From Globobulimina sp. (Eukaryota > Foraminifera > Rotaliida): 10,035 bases of DNA. Position 1 is the first letter of the stretch. Every line of letters starts with the position of its first letter. The translations under genes were made by a program, and so were the position numbers. The DNA lies in contig PIVH01000031.1 in the NCBI GenBank assembly GCA_003354225.1, positions 1 to 10,035 of the forward strand. The letters run 5' to 3'. The notes under the pieces are model-generated. The model saw only the letters and a list, made by a program, of their open reading frames with translations. It was not told the origin of the DNA and did not search any database. Of the stretch, positions 1 through 8,000 are shown piece by piece.

Positions 1-53
1 GTGGACAACAAGAATTACAAGATTTTAATTTCAACATTGCCGCAGATCACAAA

Positions 54-1081
54 ATGAGTTTATGTGGTTGTATTGCGGTAAACCATTTTAAATGGTTTTA
101 TCGCATATTACAATACATGCCAATGTGGACAGTTCAAATACCAAATCCTGCGAATAAAAAATTACAGTCTCGATCTAGAACGCGGAATTGGTTGGCATTA
201 CTGTTATTGGTTGCAGCTTTAGGATATATTAGTTTTGTGTGGATGATTTGGAACGGCAGATTACACCAAGCATCATCCATTGGTTATGTACAAACATTAT
301 TGTTTAACGTAATATACTCATCATGGCAATTTTTATTCTTACTAACCAGATATTGCGGTGTTTTACATTTTGCAAATTGTGCGTGCTTTCAATGCATATT
401 TAGCAGACGTGACAACAAACAAAAATGTGATATAAATGATGACATCGACGACAAAAGTTATACACTGCATCAGTACGGGTTTCAGTATGATTGGCTTTTC
501 GGTGGAGTTTATTCTGATAAATATGCAGAATGCAAATTATATTATTCACAACAATCAAAATTTACAAATAAGGTGATAATGTGCTTCATGTTTGTATACA
601 TTGTATGTATTGGTTGCCATTCTTCGACATATTATTATTATGATTTTCTTCAACATTCATGGATGGAAGGAATAAATGATGCGATGGCAGTATTTTTTTT
701 ATGGATTCCAAATTGTTTAACACAAATGTGTCCAATGTTAATTTTGTTAAAATATCAAATTTCATTATATACATTAAATGTATATTTGAAAAAAAAAGAA
801 GCAACTTCAACTGTATTGGATTTGTATGCAAAATTATTCATTGCATTCGAAAAAGATATCGATTTTTGGGTATATTATGTAAGTGGGCAAATATTTTGTT
901 TTGGTCTCCATACATGGTCGAGTATAAATGAACTGTTTCATGACAATTTATATTGGTTCAATACCTTCCATATTCTTATTTGTATCCCGTATTATTTTGC
1001 TCCCGTTTTTTTTTTGATTGTAATATCACATAACTTATCTGGTGAATTTTACAAATTTATGCAAAGAGTGAGCTATAAGAT
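54..1081 (+). CDS. Chemoreceptor-like 7TM protein (gustatory/odorant type), 5' part, interrupted by LINE
   Basis: Host gene, probably a ligand-gated chemosensory channel of the insect gustatory/odorant receptor superfamily in the plasma membrane of sensory neurons. From the ATG at 54 it gives 342 codons before the insertion. Six hydrophobic stretches are visible at about residues 46-66, 77-97, 173-194, 207-232, 270-287 and 304-325. The last is followed by a loop reading SGEFYKFMQRVSYK, and the seventh segment lies in an exon beyond the element. The complete protein would be about 375-380 aa or more, the usual size for this family. The frame is also open from position 3 to 54 without a stop, so the true start may be an earlier ATG or exon outside the window. 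Residues read past 1081 (to a stop at 1242-1244) are retrotransposon sequence and do not belong to the gene. The family call rests on topology and general look, as no diagnostic TYhhhhhQF motif is clear, so another polytopic membrane family is possible. Confidence 0.6.
1071..1081. repeat. Target-site duplication, 5' copy
   Basis: AGCTATAAGAT lies here and again, identically, at 9604-9614, directly after the poly(A) run. Removing the element with one copy keeps the receptor reading frame, which supports this as a true target-site duplication made by target-primed reverse transcription. The first A of the right copy cannot be told from the last A of the poly(A), so the duplication is 10 or 11 bp. 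Confidence 0.9.
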
Positions 1082-1105
1082 CTTCAAAACTTTAAGAAAT
1101 CAATT
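1082..1105 (+). repeat. Terminal inverted repeat, left copy (24 bp)
   Basis: Positions 1082-1105, beginning CTTCAAAACTTTAAGAAATC, are the exact reverse complement of 9567-9590. The T at 1081 also pairs with the first A of the poly(A) at 9591, giving 25 bp. LINEs do not normally carry terminal inverted repeats. It may be a small inverted fragment made when the target DNA end primed on the 3' end of the RNA (twin priming), with the ordinary element sequence beginning at 1106. Confidence 0.9.
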
Positions 1106-1366
1106 CTCTTTAGAACCCCCCCGGAGGCTAACATTTTCAATCCTTTCGTTTCTGTTTCAGGCAAAAAGAAGTCTAAACAAACTCACCCTAAAACAGGTAG
1201 TCAGACGTTACTCGAAATTGCCTCGGCAAAAGAGAACGCCATAAGACTTATAAAAAATGATAAAAAATGTATATTCATTCGACTTACGCAATTAAATATT
1301 AACACAAAAAAAGAATACATAACAAATCAATTATTTTATGATTATGAGTTATTGCAGCTGAGAAAC
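1106..1366 (+). other. LINE 5' region, open in the ORF1 frame
   Basis: About 260 nt between the inverted terminal repeat and the first ATG of ORF1. It begins CTCTTTAGAACCCCCCCGG, with a run of seven C at 1116-1122 that stands out in AT-rich sequence. In the ORF1 frame there is no stop anywhere from 1079 to the ORF1 stop, and the predicted peptide here is hydrophilic and protein-like (for example GSQTLLEIASAKENAIRLIK). It has no in-frame ATG. It may therefore be the 3' part of a longer ORF1 N-terminus lost by 5' truncation, or a leader that is open by chance. A pyrimidine tract ending in CAG at 1148-1160 resembles a splice acceptor. I see no promoter that I can defend. Confidence 0.5.
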
Positions 1367-1405
1367 ATGACATTTTGTTTGAAAATGTCATGTAATTCAG
1401 CTGCA
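1353..1405 (+). repeat. Imperfect 24-nt inverted repeat (strong hairpin) at the ORF1 start
   Basis: The left arm 1353-1376 and right arm 1382-1405 pair at 21 of 24 positions, with a 5-nt loop (GTTTG). The outer stem is 9 bp (TGCAGCTGA with TCAGCTGCA) and the inner stem is 12 bp (ACATGACATTTT with AAAATGTCATGT), separated by a 3-nt internal bulge that allows one G-U pair. The ATGs at 1367 and 1385 both lie in or beside the stem, so folding of the RNA could hide them from ribosomes. Confidence 0.8.
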
Positions 1406-4400
1406 TTTACATTTACATTTATATTTATTTTAAACATGTTCAATTCGTTGAATTGCATTATATTGATTGTGATAAATTACCCATCCATAAATATAGAAAA
1501 AAGCACACATTATTTTGTATACTATATAGAGCCGCATTCCCGCACTATTATTAACAATACGCATTATCGCATGGAACAAAAATACTCAGCAAATAAGCCT
1601 GAAGTGACAAAGACAAACAACAACAACCAATCAACATCGACCAATGATAAAAGTGACATGAAGAATATTATCAAATTAGTATTAAAACCGTCATTGCAGC
1701 AACGTAGAAATGTGCCGAAAGAATTGCAGAAATTGTATCATACGAATGATAGTATTGATTTATCAGAGAATGGACACATTATCGTGAAGTTTGCAGGGGA
1801 ATTATGCAAAGTGAATGAGAATCCCGTATGGGATAAGCCGACCAAAGATTTTATTGTTAAAATATTCAGAATGAGAGCGATGTTCTTTTATCAATTGGAT
1901 TGGGAGCGAAATATTAAAATTCGCCCAAATAATAATAACAACAACAATAATCAGCCAGAGTTTAAACGTGCTATCCCCCCGTCGCCAGCCAATACATTTA
2001 CGAAAAGCGATGGATTTTTTCCTCCATTGATAGATAGGAATAGAGCATCCCTTAAATTATCCCAATATCCCTCTCCTAAATCCGCCCATAGAATGCGATT
2101 AAATAATAAACAAAAAAGATCAAAGAATTCAAGTAAAAATAAGAAAATGAACAAACAATCAAGAAATGAAGACAGAATTAGAAATATTAAACGTACCAAA
2201 GCGTGCGTCAACTACGAGATCAAAGATAATGGCGATTTTTGGGATTTCCGCTTTGAAAAAATCGATTTAAAGACAGCTGCGGTGGATTTAGAAGAATTTA
2301 AGGCGACGTGGGACGAAGTAAATATTTGTAAAATTAGCAATATGTCGATAACTCCGAATTCGTTGTATATTTATACGCCAATATCAATATGGAGAGATTT
2401 ATTAATTGGTAAATACCCAGATTATGATCGTGCGATTTCGCTGATTTATCAAAATGCAGCGATGGATCATCCAATCCATCAGTTGGTAATACATGAATTG
2501 ATACCATCCACGGAAGTGATTAATAACAAAACAAAATTAAGATTGACCCCAGTAAATGGCTCCCGCACTGAAGATATATTAATGGATCTTGACTGGTCTG
2601 CGCCGTACCCAATGTTCCAGAATAATGCAATCCAAATTGAGTATATTCCAAAGATTGTTGAATGGAGACCGGTAAATATGGGAATGTTCAATGTCCCACT
2701 CAATATATTATACAACAACTCATTGCCGAGAATATTAAATCAGAAAATAACGGCGAAAATTAATACACATTTTTTGCTGTATACAATAATCCATGCAATG
2801 TTGAACGATTATGATGTACGGAAAATTAAATATAAATCGCTATTATTCCAATTGATTAAACCGTACGAGATCAAAGTTGAGCGATTAAATGCGATCCATT
2901 CAGAATTATGCGATAAGAAATCGATGCCGTCGGCGATGAATGAAGACGAGAATAAAAGTCCGAGCTTAAATAGTGACAACGGACAAAGCGATGAAGACCA
3001 ATGGTACGATAATAAAATAAATGAAATTAATGCAAAATACACAGAAACGATCCAATTAATTGAAAAGTCGATGATAACGAATACGGACATTATCGATACA
3101 AACAAAATAACGATCCGCCGTTTCTGCAAAGCGACATTCTTCCATTTACAGAATGAGACCGGCAGCGATCTCCCAATCCCATCTTGGGTGCGATCTGAAG
3201 CTTGGTTTAAAATGATTCGATTGGTCGTTGCAGTAAATTGTATACAAAGTGTTGGCAGACCGCAACGAACAGAATTAGAATATGAAGGGAAAAATGTGTA
3301 TCTTACACCAATTACAGTGACCGGAATTAACCCAAAATTATTAGTTGGTGAGGAATCTATGGGTTTGCCGGCAATGAAATTCAGACTTGGCACTATTACA
3401 AAATATTTGGTGTTGGTAAACAACGATTTTTTTACGGATTTTATGCTGACGGCAGGAAATTGTGTATGCGGCAAAAAATATCCCGGCCATAATGCGTGCC
3501 CAGAACAGGCCAACTATTTGGCGAAGGAAATAAATCGATGCAAACAGAGATATAACGCTGGAAAAACAACCAAGAAGAAGATGGAGGAGGATATTAAGAA
3601 AATTGTTGCCCTCAAATGTATAACGTGTACGTATTGGGGACACATTGGTAAAGGATGCAAAAGCAAGGATGTACGGTGCCTTTGCTGCTACGAATCAGAA
3701 CATATCCGAACATTGAATATAGAAATTTGTGATGATTCAAAGAATATCCGCGCGCTATTTACGAATTTATTTGATATTATGACGAATTTTGAAGAGATTG
3801 AATTCCAAAATATTGATCATTATAAATTGATTAAATGCACAGTAAATCAAGATTTAGCCTTGTCGGATTTGTATAAAGTTATAGTTTCCAACGCAACCAA
3901 TCAACAAATCCAATTAATTGAATCAAAACAAGATGCCAGTTCAGAGCTGCAGTCCTATTCAGACGCTGTGAAATCGAATGAAAATGACAGTGAAATATTG
4001 AATGATGACGTTGCGAAACCAGGAAATGCAGAAAATGACCTATTTATTACAGACGATGCATTAAAAAACCATGGATTGAACGAAAAAGATTTTGATAATG
4101 ACATTGATTCGGATTTATTTGATGAGGAAAAAACAATTACAATCGAAAAAGACACAATGACGCCCCAGCTGCCAGGGAAAGATACGAATTATATCCCAGA
4201 CCCACAATGCATCCCATTCGTCAGCAGCCAGAGTCCCCCAAATGACAATGACACGAATATGAATATTAATATGGGTATGATGACAGCGCCGCAATCCGTA
4301 CAATTTAAACCAGGGACCAACGAATTCTCCAACGACTCACCAACAACGTCACAGACAAATAAATCGCCGCAATATTCATTCGACGAAATCCCATTAAAAC

Positions 4401-4675
4401 AATCAATCACAAATCAAAGAGGTAGGAAACCACAACCGATGCGCTTACAAATCACGCCAAACCTCCCCAAATATACTAAAGCGCGCAGAGCAAACTCCAG
4501 CACATTCCATGGACTGTCTATCAATGATCGAATAGAAACGGTGAGTGCGGAGAAGAAGATATTAAATGAATTACCATTTAAAAATATGAGAAATGGATCA
4601 AAGAGAGGCAGATTAAGATTAAAGGCAGTATCCACGAATCAGAATAATAATAATAATGATAAACAAGAAAGCTAG
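1367..4675 (+). CDS. LINE ORF1 protein with zinc knuckles (Gag-like)
   Basis: Predicted RNA-binding protein that would package the element's RNA into a ribonucleoprotein. From the first ATG it is 1102 aa, much larger than most LINE ORF1 proteins. Visible parts: a hydrophobic stretch at about residues 12-40 that may be untranslated; a later ATG at 1571 (MEQKYSANK) that is an equally good start; an eight-Asn run at 188-195; a Lys/Arg-rich stretch at about 240-280; and a globular central region. C699/C701/H708/C711 is a possible extra zinc site. A canonical CX2CX4HX4C knuckle lies at C751, C754, H759, C764, then a second CX2CX4HX8C at C771, C774, H779, C788. After these come SYSDAVK (863-869), like the SYAxAV motif of many LINE ORF1 proteins, an Asp/Glu/Asn-rich acidic zone (about 856-922) and a basic C-terminus. 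The frame is open upstream to 1079 without an ATG, so the true N-terminus is uncertain. The stop is TAG at 4673-4675. Confidence 0.85.
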   Translation: MTFCLKMSCNSAAFTFTFIFILNMFNSLNCIILIVINYPSINIEKSTHYFVYYIEPHSRTIINNTHYRMEQKYSANKPEVTKTNNNNQSTSTNDKSDMKNIIKLVLKPSLQQRRNVPKELQKLYHTNDSIDLSENGHIIVKFAGELCKVNENPVWDKPTKDFIVKIFRMRAMFFYQLDWERNIKIRPNNNNNNNNQPEFKRAIPPSPANTFTKSDGFFPPLIDRNRASLKLSQYPSPKSAHRMRLNNKQKRSKNSSKNKKMNKQSRNEDRIRNIKRTKACVNYEIKDNGDFWDFRFEKIDLKTAAVDLEEFKATWDEVNICKISNMSITPNSLYIYTPISIWRDLLIGKYPDYDRAISLIYQNAAMDHPIHQLVIHELIPSTEVINNKTKLRLTPVNGSRTEDILMDLDWSAPYPMFQNNAIQIEYIPKIVEWRPVNMGMFNVPLNILYNNSLPRILNQKITAKINTHFLLYTIIHAMLNDYDVRKIKYKSLLFQLIKPYEIKVERLNAIHSELCDKKSMPSAMNEDENKSPSLNSDNGQSDEDQWYDNKINEINAKYTETIQLIEKSMITNTDIIDTNKITIRRFCKATFFHLQNETGSDLPIPSWVRSEAWFKMIRLVVAVNCIQSVGRPQRTELEYEGKNVYLTPITVTGINPKLLVGEESMGLPAMKFRLGTITKYLVLVNNDFFTDFMLTAGNCVCGKKYPGHNACPEQANYLAKEINRCKQRYNAGKTTKKKMEEDIKKIVALKCITCTYWGHIGKGCKSKDVRCLCCYESEHIRTLNIEICDDSKNIRALFTNLFDIMTNFEEIEFQNIDHYKLIKCTVNQDLALSDLYKVIVSNATNQQIQLIESKQDASSELQSYSDAVKSNENDSEILNDDVAKPGNAENDLFITDDALKNHGLNEKDFDNDIDSDLFDEEKTITIEKDTMTPQLPGKDTNYIPDPQCIPFVSSQSPPNDNDTNMNINMGMMTAPQSVQFKPGTNEFSNDSPTTSQTNKSPQYSFDEIPLKQSITNQRGRKPQPMRLQITPNLPKYTKARRANSSTFHGLSINDRIETVSAEKKILNELPFKNMRNGSKRGRLRLKAVSTNQNNNNNDKQES

Positions 4676-5081
4676 TTTTAGTCACTTAATAACAGGCAAC
4701 CAACTAAATAATAAATTATGTATTTATTCCCTTATGTTACATATTAACTACTTAATAAATAATGCCGCCTTAAATCTTCTTATTTTTGTTATATTTTTTG
4801 CTTTTTTGCTTTTTAGTGTTGGATCGATAGAAGGAGAATATTTTATATTTTCGGACTTACATAATGAGTGTTCTACTCCTTGTTGTCCGTATATTAAACA
4901 TATAAAATCCTCTACTATCATCCAACTGTTTTGTTTTCAGATATGTTTAAATCGAAGACCAATAATAAAATTTCAATTAATATTCTGTAACGTTTATTCT
5001 TACAAATTGACTGAAAAACTACAACAAAGTACCATAAACGAAAAAGAAATGCGTGCTTTTGCAATTCTAAAAAATGGTTAA
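4656..5081 (+). CDS. Possible small middle ORF (141 aa) with a hydrophobic segment
   Basis: I do not recognise this protein. It starts at an ATG 17 nt before the ORF1 stop codon and ends at TAA 5079-5081, three bases after the ORF2 ATG (ATGGTTAA), so it bridges the ORF1-ORF2 gap exactly. A strongly hydrophobic stretch at about residues 38-56 (LNLLIFVIFFAFLLFSVGS) could be a membrane anchor or signal anchor. It is followed by a Cys-containing part (CSTPCCPY) and a hydrophilic C-terminus. The frame is open back to 4623, so a +1 frameshift from ORF1 between 4623 and 4675 would also fuse it to ORF1. Against a real gene: T-rich spacer DNA readily reads as hydrophobic peptide, and no known LINE domain is visible. 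In favour: 141 codons without a stop is unusual at this AT content, and the ends fit neatly. Confidence 0.4.
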   Translation: MINKKASFSHLITGNQLNNKLCIYSLMLHINYLINNAALNLLIFVIFFAFLLFSVGSIEGEYFIFSDLHNECSTPCCPYIKHIKSSTIIQLFCFQICLNRRPIIKFQLIFCNVYSYKLTEKLQQSTINEKEMRAFAILKNG

Positions 5082-8000
5082 CTATAAAATAATGCAATAC
5101 AATATATGTGGGATAATAAACCCGTCCAGAATGTCGGTAGAAGATAAGTGCCGGAAAGTGTATCAAATAATGCTGTCGAAACAAATTGATTTCCTCCTGT
5201 TACAAGAATGGAGCGCCACGCTACGCTATCCACTCAAAACAGGAGATACCCATTACATTGACAAAAATAATAAAAAACACCCAATCAAATTCCCAATCCA
5301 ATTCTTTCCAAATTATAATGTCCACTTTACAGGGACAGAAACGGCGGTATTATACCGCAGAACACTCAATATTACTCCCCTACAAATGCCACAAAATTAC
5401 AACCATATAAACAGAACAAAGAACTGCCACATAACCACCATAATACTACACAGCGGCGACCGAGACATAGGAATCCACTCTGTTTATAACTGTCCCAATA
5501 ACCCTAATATAGACCAACTGTTTGACTACCCCCTAACAGTTGACAGCAATATATTTGCTGGAGACTTCAATATACAGAATGAGCAATGGGGAAGCAACAG
5601 ATCCACGGTCGAGTCAAACAATTTCATCGAAGGAGCCAATGCTTCAAACCTACAAATTCTAAACATGAATAATCCATCGTTTACCCATATCCATAAATCA
5701 TACGGTACCAAATCATGCATCGATCTAACGTTACTTTCCAATGACTTGAAACATATCCAATGGAATATCCTCCATTCAATGTACGATAAAAATTGCTCGG
5801 ACCATATCCCGATTATAACAGCCTTTGAAGTTTCCCATGATTTTGGTTTCGAAGAAAACAGAAAAACGTGGAACTTGGCGAGTAAGTCAAAGTGGAGTAA
5901 ATATACAGAAACACTTAGACAGACGTTAGAAGAAACAGTATTTGACCAAGACCCGAATATATATACGGAACAACTAACATACCTAATCCTATATGTTTCG
6001 GAACAGACGATTGGATATAAAACTTATTATCGCGGACATAAACCATGGTGGAATCGTAAAATAAAGAAACTGAAGAAAAAGTGCAAGAGACTCAGAAGAC
6101 GACTACAAAGAATGAAGAAAAACGCAAAGCGCTTAAGATTGGATTTCCATACTTTCCCGAGATATAAACGGGAAAAACAAAAACTAAATAAATTCCAATC
6201 TATTAAACATAAAAATATAGCTATCGCTAAAACAAAATATAATGATAAAATAAATCGATATATCCAAACATGCAAAGATTATGGACGCAGATTCTGGCGC
6301 ACCATAACCAATAATAAATCAAATCAAACAGACACGAATAATATTCCTCCACTGAACTATCATAATAAAAACAATATAACGGACCCGAAGGAACAGACGA
6401 AGGCGTTGCATGAAGCCATGACCAGACCGCCCAAACCTCCGTCGAATCCGACCCATGATACATGGCATAATTATATTAATGAATTTGTCCCAAATTTTCT
6501 TGCAAACCATCGCCAAAATCCTGACCAACAAAATAATAATATCCAAAACATAATAAATGATAAAAAAAGTCAGAGCCTTCTTTCTAATATAAACCGTCCC
6601 TCAGATTTCAATACAAACATTGTATTAAATGCTCCGAATTACGAAACATTGAATGGCCCTATTCTAAAATATGAAATACATAAAGTGATAAAACGGCTGG
6701 ATACACATAAAGCATTTGGACCGGATAGAATCCATAATCAAATGCTTAAACACGGCGGAGACTCTCTGATAAACTGCCTCCTCCCCCTATTCAATAAATG
6801 CATGGCCGATGGCGTATTCCCTGGCTATTGGAATTTCGCCCATATCCTCCCAATACCGAAGCCAATGAAGGACCATAGTAACCCAAAGAACTACCGACCC
6901 ATTGCGGTGTCTTCTTGCTTGGGTAGGGTTTTCGAGAAAGTCTTAGCAAACAGAATACAGCACTTTTGCGTGACACATAAAATATTTAAAAACTATCAAT
7001 GCGGATTCCAAATAAACAGATGCTGCGATGATGTGCTTACCACATTCATCGCCGACATACAAACGTCCTTTGATATGGTCAGTGACACTGACGTTGTATT
7101 TACGGACTTTTCCAAGGCATATGATAGTGTGTGGCATAACGGATTGCTCTACAAATTAATCCAAAATAATATCACTGGAAACATATTAAATGTGCTGGCA
7201 TCTTTTATACAAACAAGGTATACAAAAGTCATTGCAAAAAAAGCCGAATCGAATTGGGTGGCACAACCGATCGGTGTCCCGCAGGGCTCCGCACTGTCTC
7301 CTATCCTATACATTCTCTTTACAAATGATTACAAAATACAGCACCCAAACTTGATACACTTTGCCTGCTTTGCGGATGACACGGCGTTTTGGACCAGCCC
7401 TGGTTCCAAAGACCCGCTGAGATACAAATTCCTCCAAAATGAGTTGAATAATTTTAGTGCATGGTGTGAGAGATGGCAGCTCGCCATAAATCCTTCAAAG
7501 TGTTCCTCCATAAACTTCTCCCATAGTAATCCTATAAAATACTATCCTAAATATAAAAATATAGTCAATCCGAATACAAATAAATTAGAGCAAATTAGCA
7601 AATATTCAATCCAATCCAAACCAATAAAATATGATAAAGTTGTGCGATATTTGGGCCTATGGTTTGACGAAAGATTAAATTTCCAGGCGCATATTGCCAA
7701 AATCCGATCAAAAACGCTTAATAATTATTGGCGATTATTCTTTACAATGAAATCCGGTATAAAATTGACTCCATTGTCAATTTCTATGTTATATAAATCA
7801 TTGGCGAGATCCCGAATGGAATATGGAATATCGCATTACTATCAATATGACACTAAAAATGTACTCAAAACACTGCAAAATAAATTCCTCCGATTGGCGA
7901 TTCCCTGTCGACTGGATTCACCTATGGATATTGTACAGTTTATGTTGAAAATTGAACCAATCGAACAGAGAGCCCATTACTTAACGATACGTCAATTAGC

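Noticed and set aside
1082-1244. C-terminal continuation of the receptor frame to a stop at 1242-1244
   Set aside because: This is retrotransposon sequence read in the receptor frame; the host gene resumes after the right target-site duplication.
1352-1366. TTG at 1352 as ORF1 start
   Set aside because: TTG is a bacterial-style start; in a eukaryotic element the first credible ATGs are 1367, 1385 or 1571.
1928-1951. AAT/AAC trinucleotide run as a microsatellite locus
   Set aside because: It is short and in frame in ORF1, coding for an Asn run; an ordinary feature of Asn-rich proteins in AT-rich genomes.
2809-3513. 234-codon ORF on the minus strand
   Set aside because: It lies wholly opposite ORF1, has no recognisable domain, and is explained by the composition of the coding strand.
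4431-4940. Spliced ORF1 using donor GTAGGA at 4432 and acceptor CAG at 4940
   Set aside because: The joined frame hits a stop within a few codons, so it makes nothing sensible.
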